A stretch of DNA of 7,499 nucleotides from an uncultured Gemmatimonadota bacterium (GCA_946480845.1 CAMLLJ010000137.1:1-7499), one strand, 5' to 3'. Numbered from the stretch's first letter, positions 1 through 5,440 are shown. Numbers and translations: made by a program. The notes: generated by a model not told the origin, from the letters alone.

Positions 1-353
1 GCGGCATGCTCCTTCGCGATGGCGTCAGCGAGCGCCTGGCCCCGCATGCCCTCCGCGAGCCGCGCCCGCACGAATCCGCCGAGGCCGTCCACTCCGCCGT
101 GCGCGGCGACGGCCCGGCGCTCCTCGGCGAGTACCAGGCGCGCGTCGGTGGCGGGCACCCGGCCATCCGCCATCGCGTCGAGGAGGCCCTCCAGCTCGTC
201 GGGGGACACCCCGGCCGCCCGGGCTTCGAGGGCCAGCCCTGGAATGGACGCCGCGGCCAGCACCCGCTCGGCGACCGAGGGTCCGGCCTGCGCGGCGAGC
301 GGGAGAGGGATGCAGAGGGTCAGCAGGATCGGGATCGGGCGCAGACTCGGCAA
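1..353 (-). CDS. secreted protein of unknown function (5' part, runs off left edge)
   Basis: An open frame of 117 codons runs on the minus strand from a TTG start to the window edge, so the C-terminus is missing. The TTG is chosen because GGAGG (complement of 358-362) lies four bases upstream and no in-frame ATG lies nearby. The N-terminus is a convincing Sec signal peptide: a hydrophobic segment, IPILLTLCIPLPLAAQ (about residues 6-21), ends in an AxA-like cleavage site before Q. The mature part is alanine-, leucine- and arginine-rich and predicted to be helical (SVAERVLAAASIPGLALEAR, then GVSPDELEGLLDAM), with recurring 'A-x-GV/GL' turns that may mark short helical repeats. Codon use is strongly G/C at third positions, as in real genes here. 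I do not recognise the family. It is probably periplasmic, and it may be co-transcribed with the small upstream ORF 29 bases away. Confidence 0.72.
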   Translation of the reverse strand, partial: MPSLRPIPILLTLCIPLPLAAQAGPSVAERVLAAASIPGLALEARAAGVSPDELEGLLDAMADGRVPATDARLVLAEERRAVAAHGGVDGLGGFVRARLAEGMRGQALADAIAKEHA

Positions 354-382
354 AGGACCTCCGGAAGGGACCTGGCGCCGGG

Positions 383-487
383 TCAACGGCGCTGGAGCAG
401 GACGGATATGATCGTGGCGGCGAGGGCCAGGATCACCAGGATCTCGATGAACGCCGGACCCCGCATCCGCTGTGAACGCATTGGCAT
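383..487 (-). CDS. possible small single-pass membrane protein, pilin-like N-terminus (34 aa)
   Basis: A short frame starts at the ATG at 487 and encodes 34 residues: a basic head (MPMRSQRMR), a hydrophobic segment FIEILVILALAATIISVLL (about residues 13-31) and a QRR tail. The arrangement G10-P-A-F-I-E15 resembles a type IV prepilin cleavage site, G|xxxxE. The +1 residue is proline instead of the usual F or M, and nothing follows the helix, so it is not a normal pilin. The third positions of the hydrophobic stretch are mostly G/C, which supports coding. There is no clear Shine-Dalgarno sequence. The frame stays open upstream to about 694, but that extension is arginine/proline-rich and runs antisense to the lipoprotein gene, so I exclude it. 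It could be a small membrane protein in an operon with the secreted protein 29 bases downstream, or a chance hydrophobic ORF. Confidence 0.38.
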   Translation of the reverse strand: MPMRSQRMRGPAFIEILVILALAATIISVLLQRR

Positions 488-566
488 GACCAGGTCTCGA
501 GTAAGTCCCGATGAGTCTATCCGGGTCGGCGGCCCCATGCCAGCCTCCAGCGCGGCCGGACGCAGC

Positions 567-581
567 AGCGGAGGCTCCGCT
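567..581. repeat. 15-bp odd palindrome in divergent promoter region
   Basis: AGCGGAG-G-CTCCGCT is a perfect inverted repeat with 7-bp arms around one base. It lies in the 151-bp gap between the divergent small membrane ORF (start 487, minus) and the lipoprotein gene (start 639, plus). It could be an operator for either gene or a small hairpin in the leader. No T-tract follows it, so it is not a classical terminator. I see no convincing -35/-10 pair elsewhere in this gap. In DNA this GC-rich, chance palindromes are common. Confidence 0.3.
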
Positions 582-638
582 TGTGGCGGCCATCGGCGCC
601 GCCCAAGTTCCAGCCGCAGGATCAACCATGGAGCGGAT

Positions 639-1031
639 ATGCTGAAATCCCGGCAGCGCATGCAGTGGCTCGCCCTGGCGCCCCTCGCCCTCACGGCCTG
701 CCTGGCGGCGGCGGCCGCAGCGGGGGCCGGCGGCGCGGTCTATGTCACCACCCGGGGCGCCGAAGCGGTCGTCGAAGGCCAGCCGGCCTCGCTCGAGCCG
801 CGGATCCGGAGCGCCCTCGACGAATACAAGGTCGCCATCAGCGGCAGCAGCACCGACAAGGGCGGCGACCAGCTCGGCTGGAAGGGGATGACGGGCGACA
901 TCGAGGTGAACGTCACGGCCGAGCGCCAGTCGGCGACCACGACGAAGATCGAGGTGACGGCACGGCGCAGCGTGGCCGAGTGGGACAAGGAGCTGGCCGA
1001 GCGGATCCTCCAGCGGATCGTGGGCGGCTAG
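639..1031 (+). CDS. DUF3568-like lipoprotein
   Basis: A 130-residue lipoprotein. The ATG at 639 is preferred over the much longer upstream open frame for two reasons: GGAG at 630-633 lies five bases before it, and the protein then begins with a lipoprotein signal peptide. That peptide has basic residues (K3, R5, R7), a hydrophobic core and the lipobox L-T-A-C with C21 as the lipidated cysteine. After a short Ala/Gly segment come GGAVYVTTRGAEAVV, a helix (LEPRIRSALDEYKVAI), a glycine-containing middle and alternating beta strands (GDIEVNVTAER; TTKIEVTARRS). A final helix (WDKELAERILQRI) ends the protein. This order and length fit the DUF3568 family of small lipoproteins, whose function is unknown. 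It is expected to sit on the periplasmic face of a membrane. The gene converges on the GWxTD gene with 10 bases between stops. Confidence 0.78.
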   Translation: MLKSRQRMQWLALAPLALTACLAAAAAAGAGGAVYVTTRGAEAVVEGQPASLEPRIRSALDEYKVAISGSSTDKGGDQLGWKGMTGDIEVNVTAERQSATTTKIEVTARRSVAEWDKELAERILQRIVGG

Positions 1032-1050
1032 CGCCCGCGCGTCAGCCGCC
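1023..1050. terminator. hairpin spanning two convergent stop codons, possible bidirectional terminator
   Basis: GGCGGCT (1023-1029) and AGCCGCC (1044-1050) are perfect 7-bp arms around a GC-rich 14-base loop. The arms include the ends of both converging genes: the TAG of the lipoprotein gene (1029-1031) and the minus-strand TGA of the GWxTD gene (1044-1042). The position is right for a shared terminator, but no T-tract follows on either strand. Termination would therefore be weak, Rho-aided, or dependent on polymerase collision. Confidence 0.4.
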
Positions 1051-3480
1051 GAGGAGCCCCATCAGCTCGGCGAGCGACTTGAGCTCGCGCTTCCTGGTCA
1101 GCTCGAAGCGGACGTCGTCGAGGTAGAGCTCGGCGGCGGACGCCTCGAGCAGTGAGACCCACGCGCCGAGCGGCATGCGGTACTCGTCCACGGGGCCGCC
1201 GGCGTCGTCGCGGCGCGCGCCGGTGCCCAGGTCCGCGTGCCGGTCCCCCTGGAGCGCGAACACCATGCGGCGCGTGTCGGCGCCGTTGCCCCGGACCGTC
1301 CAGACCACCTCGACCGGAGAACCGGGGCCGCCGGCACGGGCGAGCGTCACGCCGACGTCGAGATCGGGGTCGTCGCCGCCCTGGTCCTCGCTCACCAGGC
1401 GCTCGAGCGTCACCCGGCGCCCGCCGCCCGTGGAATCCACGGCGACCCGGTCGTCGCGCCGCGAGGGCGGCGGCCAGGGGCCAGCGGCCTCCGCGGCCGG
1501 GCGCACGGCCATGGTGCGCGCCACCACTTCCTCGGCGTCGCGGTAGGAGCGCGGCGCGATCACGTAGAGCGTTGCCGAGCGCGTCGCTTCCGCCCCGGCT
1601 GCGGACGTCACCTTCACGACCAGCGCATAGCGGCCGGGCCGCACCGTGCTCAGGTCGACGCTCTGCACCACCGGGGTGACCGCCCCGGTGGCGCGCTCCG
1701 TGAAGGCCAGCGAGACTGCCCGCTTCCCGCCCTTGTCGCGCCGCAGCTCGATCTCGGCGCGGTATTCCTCGCCCGCCTGGAGGCCGCTCACCTCGTAGTA
1801 CAGCTCCGCCGACGCCGAGCTGGTGAAGGCGTTGAGCGGGTTGAGGGGGACCGTCCTGCCGCGATGCCGCCACGAGAGCCCGCTGCCGCGCCGGCCGACC
1901 ACGATGTCGCTCAGGGCGAGCGTGCCGGCTCCCGCCGGCACGGTCACGCTGTCCATCCGGACCGCCGCGCCGGCGCCGCCCACCGCCTGCGCCAGCACGA
2001 CCTGCACCCGGTACCGGCCCGGCGGCACCGCGACCTCCTCGATGCCGGTGAGGTAGCGCCCATCGGCGATGCCCCCGCGTGCGATGAACTGGCGCATGGT
2101 GTCGAGCTCCGCCACCAGCTCGGTGCCGCGGGTGACCACCACGCGGACACGGATCGGGTAGAACGGCTGGCCGCGCATGCGGCCCCCCGGGATGAGCGGC
2201 CCGCCCGGCACTGCGAAGACCACCACCACCCGTCCCGCGGCATCTCGCTCGGGCCCGACGGCATAGCTCTGCACGATGGGCCGCAGCTCGCGGTCGAACC
2301 GGTGGGCGAAGCGGTCGGTGGAGACGGCGGTGGTCATCGACTCGCGTCCGCGCTTCCGCTCCTGGGTGAGGCCGCGCCCGCCGCCCATGTCCATGCGCAC
2401 GGCCATGGTGCCGTACTCCGGGTCGATGTCGCTCCGGGAGTCGAAAAGACTGCGCAGGTTCATCAGCGGGTCGGTGCGGCCCGGGCCGACCCGGCTCCGC
2501 ATGCTGAGCGCGCCCGCCGCGAGCCGCACGCCGACGCCGTAGCCGAAGACATCGGTGAGGCTCTCGACGAGCTGGTAGTGGGCGGAGCGGTAGGCGACGA
2601 AGTGGAGGACCAGCGGCCCCTCGGGAAGGTCGTAGCGCCAGGAGAGATTGGGGAGCGGGCGGGCGGCGGCCAGCTCGTCGATCTTCTCGATCCGGCCCTC
2701 GAGCATCTCCTGCGCGTTGTTGATCTGCGTCTGCGGGTCGATCGACTCGATGAGCCGCTGCCCCTCGGGCGCGCGGAGATTGATCGTTCCCGTCGCGCCG
2801 TTCCAGGTGGCCTCCTCGGCGGGCTCGCCGTAGCGCATGTAGACGAGGCCGCGATCGTCCACCGAATCGCGGTAGGCCCGGCGGAGCGCGCCGATGTCGC
2901 GGAGCCGCCGGGCGCGCCGGCCCTTGAAGTTCCGCATGACGTGCCACCAGCGCTTGTAGTGCTCGGTCAGCCGCTCGCCCGGCGCGCGCGCGTCGGCGAT
3001 GTCGCGCGATTGCCAGAATTCGGCGAGCCAGGGCCGAAGGCTGTCGGCGGGGAGCGAGTCGTAGGCCGCCAGCTCCTCCGCGGTGGCGATCCAGCCGATG
3101 TCGGCCCGGTACTGCGCCCGCGCCTCGACGGAACCGGCCCGCGCGGCGCCCGCCAGCCACGCCTCGCGCGCCTCCTGCGCGCGCGACAGGTCGAACAGGG
3201 TGCGCGCCTCCTCGAGCAGCGCCACGCCGGAGTCGGCCCCCTGGGCCGCATACCCCCTGAAGCAGACCAGCGCCGAATCGCTCCAGAGCTCCGACCGGAT
3301 CGCCCGCGCCACCACGAGCAGCGTCTCCGCCGGTACGCTGTGCCCGGCGGCCGCCGCATGGCAGCGCTCCATGTCGGCGAGGACGAGGGAGTCCTGAACG
3401 GGGGCGTCGAGAGTGTCCGGCTCCTGAGCGACGAGCGGCGCTGCGACGAGCGCGGCGGGAAGCAGGAGGAAAGCGCGCAT
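1042..3480 (-). CDS. GWxTD domain-containing secreted protein
   Basis: An 812-residue exported protein. The ATG at 3480 is chosen because it starts a clean signal peptide (MRAFLLLPAALVAAPLVAQ, residues 1-19). The frame extends to 3603, but that stretch only translates tandem repeats into a D-R-P string. Residues 30-125 are helical and TPR-like. Residues 128-225 match the GWxTD core: GWIATAEELAAYDSLP, then LAEFWQSRD (152-160), then DDRGLVYMRYGEPAE (208-222). The eponymous G-W-x-T-D motif is degenerate here, with Y-R-D-S-V-D-D-R before the G-L-V-Y strand. Residues 400-645 look like beta-sandwich repeats, including LSDIVVG (523-529) and a PGRYRV/PGRYALVV pair (487-492; 615-622). The C-terminal 160 residues hold a linker and a further beta-rich module ending in a short helix. 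Its molecular function is unknown to me. It follows the TonB-like gene across a 187-base repeat-filled gap. Confidence 0.88.
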   Translation of the reverse strand: MRAFLLLPAALVAAPLVAQEPDTLDAPVQDSLVLADMERCHAAAAGHSVPAETLLVVARAIRSELWSDSALVCFRGYAAQGADSGVALLEEARTLFDLSRAQEAREAWLAGAARAGSVEARAQYRADIGWIATAEELAAYDSLPADSLRPWLAEFWQSRDIADARAPGERLTEHYKRWWHVMRNFKGRRARRLRDIGALRRAYRDSVDDRGLVYMRYGEPAEEATWNGATGTINLRAPEGQRLIESIDPQTQINNAQEMLEGRIEKIDELAAARPLPNLSWRYDLPEGPLVLHFVAYRSAHYQLVESLTDVFGYGVGVRLAAGALSMRSRVGPGRTDPLMNLRSLFDSRSDIDPEYGTMAVRMDMGGGRGLTQERKRGRESMTTAVSTDRFAHRFDRELRPIVQSYAVGPERDAAGRVVVVFAVPGGPLIPGGRMRGQPFYPIRVRVVVTRGTELVAELDTMRQFIARGGIADGRYLTGIEEVAVPPGRYRVQVVLAQAVGGAGAAVRMDSVTVPAGAGTLALSDIVVGRRGSGLSWRHRGRTVPLNPLNAFTSSASAELYYEVSGLQAGEEYRAEIELRRDKGGKRAVSLAFTERATGAVTPVVQSVDLSTVRPGRYALVVKVTSAAGAEATRSATLYVIAPRSYRDAEEVVARTMAVRPAAEAAGPWPPPSRRDDRVAVDSTGGGRRVTLERLVSEDQGGDDPDLDVGVTLARAGGPGSPVEVVWTVRGNGADTRRMVFALQGDRHADLGTGARRDDAGGPVDEYRMPLGAWVSLLEASAAELYLDDVRFELTRKRELKSLAELMGLLGG

Positions 3481-3484
3481 GACC

Positions 3485-3513
3485 GGGAGGGGACGGAGGG
3501 GGTGGGGAGGGGG
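3485..3513 (+). repeat. G-quadruplex-capable G-tract run directly upstream of GWxTD start
   Basis: On the plus strand, G-tracts of 3, 4, 5, 4 and 5 bases are separated by loops of 1 (A), 5 (ACGGA), 1 (T) and 1 (A) bases. This is a compact canonical quadruplex motif on the template strand, starting four bases upstream of the minus-strand GWxTD ATG. The corresponding mRNA leader is almost pure pyrimidine, with several CCTCC segments and no Shine-Dalgarno purine tract. Confidence 0.6.
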
Positions 3514-3517
3514 TGCA

Positions 3518-3670
3518 CAGTCGGGACGGTCGGGACGGGCAGGGCGGTCAGGACGGTCAGGACGGTCAGGGCGGTCGGGGACGCTCACGAGCCTGAATCT
3601 CACTCACGACCCCCTGACAGTCCCAACCCGACCGTCCCGACCGTCCTGACCGTCCCGACCGTCCTGACTA
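3518..3670. repeat. inverted array of degenerate 9-bp tandem repeats
   Basis: The left arm (3518-3580) is seven consecutive 9-bp units of the form CGGTCRGGR (CAGTCGGGA, CGGTCGGGA, CGGGCAGGG, CGGTCAGGA twice, CGGTCAGGG, CGGTCGGGG). The right arm (3612-3670) is about six units of the reverse complement YCCYGACCG, with one base out of register near 3630. A non-repetitive spacer of about 31 bases separates the arms. The arms can pair into a long imperfect hairpin. The last unit of the right arm overlaps the TAG stop of the upstream TonB-like gene (3670-3668), and the left arm ends about 38 bases before the GWxTD start. It could act as a terminator or attenuator, an mRNA-processing or stability element, a protein-binding array, or simply be expanded low-complexity DNA. 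Confidence 0.85.
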
Positions 3671-4546
3671 CCTCCTCGCCATCGGAATGTCGTTCGACGC
3701 CCTGTGCCCCAGCGAGAGTATCAGCCGCCGGGGCGCGAAGCCATCCTTTGAGACCTGCACGTACTGGGTGCGGCACGAGTCAATCAGGGACTTGTCGAAG
3801 CGGAGCTCGTAGGCGCCGCGGTCGTCGGCGAAGGTCGAATAGGGCGTGCCCATGATCTGCAGGAACGCGCCGCCGAGGGGCTGGCGGGTGCCCTCGCGGT
3901 ACACGATGCCGGCGACGGAGCCCATTTCCGGGGGCGTTCCCGGTTCGCGCAGACCGGGAGGACGCGGAGTGCAGTCGTTCTCGCGGTCCTCCGTCACTTC
4001 GGTGGCCCAGCTCCGGGCGGCAATCGGGCCGGGCGGGCGATCCGCGCCGTAGTTGCGCGGGCCGAAGAGGCGGCGCGCTTCGGATTCCATCGCGGTCGCG
4101 GCGGCGACCTCGGTCGGAAACGGCGACTCGGTGACCGGCGGCTGCTCGGCGGTCTCGGGAGCGGTCGCAGGCGGGATCTCGCCCAGCGGGAGGGCGGGTG
4201 GTGGCGGCTCCGGGCGGACGGTGACGTCTTCGGGAAGCGGCTCGTCCCGGCGGACCTGCGGCCTGGGCACACGCTCGGGCGGCGGTTCGGGCGCGGGCTC
4301 GGCCTCGCGCTCGGGCGGCTGGGGGCGAGGGGCCGCAGCGGGAAGCGGGGGAAGCTCCACGAGCTGGACGCGCTGCCCGGTGACGGCGTCCTTTCGAGCT
4401 GCCGTCGGACCGGTGTCCCGCCGGGTGCCGACCACTGCAAGCGCCAGCACGAGCAGGTGCGCCACCACGCTCACGCCAAGTCCGGCGGCCGTGCGGCCAC
4501 CGTCGAGGCGAGGGAGTGAAGTGGGGAGCGGCTCGGGAGGGCGCAT
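3668..4546 (-). CDS. TonB-like membrane-anchored protein with carboxypeptidase-regulatory-like domain
   Basis: A 292-residue protein with the layout of an energy-transducing anchor. It has a short cytoplasmic head, one transmembrane helix (AAGLGVSVVAHLLVLALAVV, residues 20-39) and a long proline/glutamate-rich periplasmic linker (about 64-147, with PPERE, PEPPPE and RPEPPPP runs). The usual TonB C-terminal domain is absent. In its place, residues 211-280 resemble a carboxypeptidase-regulatory-like/CNA-B beta-sandwich: GIVYREGTRQPLGGAFLQI, then FADDRGAYELRF (239-250), then VQVSKDGFAPRRLIL. C192 and C258 could form a periplasmic disulfide. The ATG at 4546 has no Shine-Dalgarno sequence; CATATT lies seven bases upstream, so the transcript may be leaderless. 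It lies upstream of the GWxTD gene on the same strand and may be co-expressed with it. A tether or signalling role is inference. Confidence 0.8.
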   Translation of the reverse strand: MRPPEPLPTSLPRLDGGRTAAGLGVSVVAHLLVLALAVVGTRRDTGPTAARKDAVTGQRVQLVELPPLPAAAPRPQPPEREAEPAPEPPPERVPRPQVRRDEPLPEDVTVRPEPPPPALPLGEIPPATAPETAEQPPVTESPFPTEVAAATAMESEARRLFGPRNYGADRPPGPIAARSWATEVTEDRENDCTPRPPGLREPGTPPEMGSVAGIVYREGTRQPLGGAFLQIMGTPYSTFADDRGAYELRFDKSLIDSCRTQYVQVSKDGFAPRRLILSLGHRASNDIPMARR

Positions 4547-4559
4547 GGGAGGTAATATG
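4547..4559 (-). promoter_or_regulatory. possible leaderless-transcript -10 element for the TonB-like gene
   Basis: Read on the minus strand, CATATT (4559-4554; 4 of 6 matches to TATAAT) is followed by ACCTCCC and then the ATG. A 7-base gap from the -10 hexamer to the start codon would put the transcription start at the A of ATG, which would explain the missing Shine-Dalgarno site. It is the only AT-rich hexamer in an otherwise G/C-tract region. No good -35 is visible 17 bases further up. Confidence 0.35.
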
Positions 4560-4630
4560 GGGTGAGGGGCGGGGAATGGGGATTGGAGTTGCGGGCAGGG
4601 GGAAGTGGGCTGGCGTTGGGTCCAGGAGTA

Positions 4631-4667
4631 GGGGGTAGGGCGTTGGGGTCAGGGTTGGGGGTTCGGG
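4631..4667 (+). repeat. six-tract G-quadruplex-capable sequence
   Basis: G-tracts of 5, 3, 4, 3, 5 and 3 bases are separated by loops TA, CGTT, TCA, TT and TTC. All loops are 2-4 bases, so several alternative quadruplexes could form on the plus strand. It lies 85 bases upstream of the TonB-like gene start, on that gene's template strand. Confidence 0.6.
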
Positions 4668-4700
4668 TCCGGCGGTCAGCGGATAGCGGGTCAGTGGTCA

Positions 4701-4732
4701 GGGGCCAGTCGGGGCCAGTCAGGGGCCAGGGG
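4701..4732 (+). repeat. GGGGCCAGTC tandem repeat with quadruplex potential
   Basis: GGGGCCAGTC occurs twice in tandem (4701-4720), then AGGGGCCA and GGGGTCAGG follow. The four GGGG tracts have loops of 6, 7 and 3 bases. The TCAGG words relate it loosely to the 9-bp array at 3518-3670. Confidence 0.55.
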
Positions 4733-4844
4733 TCAGGTAGCCAGGGGGAATGGGGCTCATCGGCTATGTGTTCTGGAAGGCGGGGTCAGGCTCACTGCTC
4801 AGGGCTCAGGCGCGGAAAGGGGCGGAGAATGGCCAGTCGCCAGC

Positions 4845-4871
4845 AATCACATGACCATTCAATAAGTGATT
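4845..4871 (-). terminator. weak stem-loop at the marR stop codon
   Basis: AATCAC (4845-4850) and GTGATT (4866-4871) form a perfect 6-bp inverted repeat with a 15-base AT-rich loop, overlapping the TAA stop of the MarR gene (4872-4870). The stem is short and AT-rich with no T-tract after it on the minus strand. It is at best a weak terminator or an mRNA 3'-end structure; any real termination may rely on the C-rich RNA beyond. Confidence 0.22.
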
Positions 4872-5361
4872 AGTCGTGTATTTCGGCTCCTGCGCTGACT
4901 CGATCCAGAAGGTGGATCAGCGCGCCCACTTCATGTCGCGTAAGCTTGGCGAAGGCGGCTTCCTCGGAGGCGGCTGCCCGGTCTTCCAGGGACGCGAGCT
5001 GCTCGTCGCCCTTGGGCGTGATGCTGCACAGTACCTGCCTCCGATCCTCGCCGCGCACCCGCTGGACCAGGCCGCGCCGCTCGAGGCGATCCAGGAGCCG
5101 GGTAATGCCGGGCGCCCGGTCGGTCATCCGTTGGGCGATCGCCAGCGTCGGGAGGCCGGTGTCGTGGTAGGCGCGGAGAATTCGCAGAACCTGATATTGC
5201 TGGGGCGAGAGGTCGGCCGGGTCCAGGATCCTCCGCAAGAGATCGTCGATCCGCGCCTGAGCTCGGCGGAGCGCCGTGGCAGCATCACGGGCACGCGATG
5301 TGGGGTGCCGGACACCTGGGCCGGGTTCAGAGTTCGAGATGGCCATGGAAGTAATCTGCAT
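4870..5361 (-). CDS. MarR-family transcriptional regulator
   Basis: A 163-residue winged helix-turn-helix regulator. After an N-terminal tail and helix (about 22-46) comes LSPQQYQVLRIL (51-62), then the DNA-binding part: LPTLAIAQRMTDRAPGITRL (70-89), RLERRGLVQR (92-101) and the wing RGEDRRQVLCSITPKG (103-118) with the family's D-R-R pattern. A C-terminal helix (LTRHEVGALIHLLDRVSAG) would complete the dimer interface. MarR proteins usually repress nearby genes and are released by small aromatic ligands, oxidants or metals; the ligand cannot be read here. C112, in the wing, is the only cysteine in this form. The start is uncertain: ATG 5361 keeps the palindrome at 5363-5375 outside the gene, but ATG 5346 and GTG 5406 are also possible and none has a Shine-Dalgarno site. 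It is divergent from the TetR gene. Confidence 0.88.
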   Translation of the reverse strand: MQITSMAISNSEPGPGVRHPTSRARDAATALRRAQARIDDLLRRILDPADLSPQQYQVLRILRAYHDTGLPTLAIAQRMTDRAPGITRLLDRLERRGLVQRVRGEDRRQVLCSITPKGDEQLASLEDRAAASEEAAFAKLTRHEVGALIHLLDRVSAGAEIHD

Positions 5362-5362
5362 A

Positions 5363-5375
5363 GTCAATGATTGAC
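5363..5375. promoter_or_regulatory. candidate operator, perfect palindrome GTCAAT-G-ATTGAC
   Basis: Two 6-bp arms flank one central base, immediately upstream of the preferred MarR start codon and in the locally most AT-rich stretch. MarR dimers typically bind palindromes of about this size overlapping their own promoter, so autorepression is a reasonable reading. On the plus strand TTGACG (5371-5376) is also a 5-of-6 match to a -35 hexamer facing the TetR gene, so a bound repressor could block both directions. Confidence 0.5.
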
Positions 5376-5394
5376 GCGCAATGGAATTTTGGAT

Positions 5395-5410
5395 GCAAGC
5401 GCTCACTTGC
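5395..5410. promoter_or_regulatory. near-palindrome in MarR/TetR intergenic region
   Basis: GCAAG-CGCTCA-CTTGC has perfect 5-bp outer arms and partial inner symmetry. It lies midway between the two candidate operators in the divergent gap. It may be a second binding site for either regulator, or a chance repeat. Confidence 0.25.
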
Positions 5411-5414
5411 GCAT

Positions 5415-5428
5415 GTGAAACGATTCAC
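5415..5428. promoter_or_regulatory. candidate TetR operator, GTGAA-ACGA-TTCAC
   Basis: The arms GTGAA and TTCAC are perfect, and only two of the central bases break full 14-bp symmetry. It ends 12 bases before the TetR ATG, the usual place for an autoregulatory TetR operator. Binding here would repress the tetR-tolC transcript. Confidence 0.45.
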
Positions 5429-5440
5429 TAGTTTGGCGGG

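Larger units (their letters stand above)
4547..4869. other. gene-free G-tract-rich intergenic region
   Basis: This 323-base gap lies between the MarR stop and the TonB-like gene start, both on the minus strand. No credible gene is present; the open frame over 4562-4873 encodes only a Gly/Ser/Arg low-complexity string. The plus strand is heavily biased to G over C from about 4560 to 4740, with repeated GGTCAGG, GGGGCCAGTC and GGGGTCAGG words. Past about 4840 the composition turns more AT-rich. Read from the minus strand, the RNA downstream of marR is C-rich and G-poor, the composition expected of a Rho-utilisation site. Rho-dependent termination here is therefore plausible but is inferred from composition only. 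Confidence 0.6.

Noticed and set aside
6..638. Long upstream extension of the lipoprotein frame
   Set aside because: The extension is Arg/Pro/Gly-rich, lies antisense to the secreted-protein gene, and would bury the lipobox signal peptide that starts at 639.
1028..3160. 710-codon open frame on the minus strand in another phase
   Set aside because: It overlaps the GWxTD gene on the same strand and encodes an arginine/glycine-rich low-complexity product with no recognisable domain.
3481..3603. N-terminal extension of the GWxTD frame carrying a D-R-P repeat peptide
   Set aside because: It is the translation of the 9-bp intergenic repeats and would place the signal peptide internally.
3518..3670. 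CRISPR array
   Set aside because: The units are 9 bp, directly abutting, with no unique spacers between them, and no cas genes are present.
1237..3855. 872-codon open frame on the plus strand opposite the GWxTD gene
   Set aside because: Its product is a His/Arg/Pro/Ala-rich string without domains, as expected from the antisense of a GC-rich gene. The minus-strand frame has a signal peptide and family motifs.
4562..4873. 103-codon open frame in the G-tract region
   Set aside because: The product is a Gly/Ser/Arg/Gln low-complexity string with no motif; it arises from stop-poor G-rich repeats.
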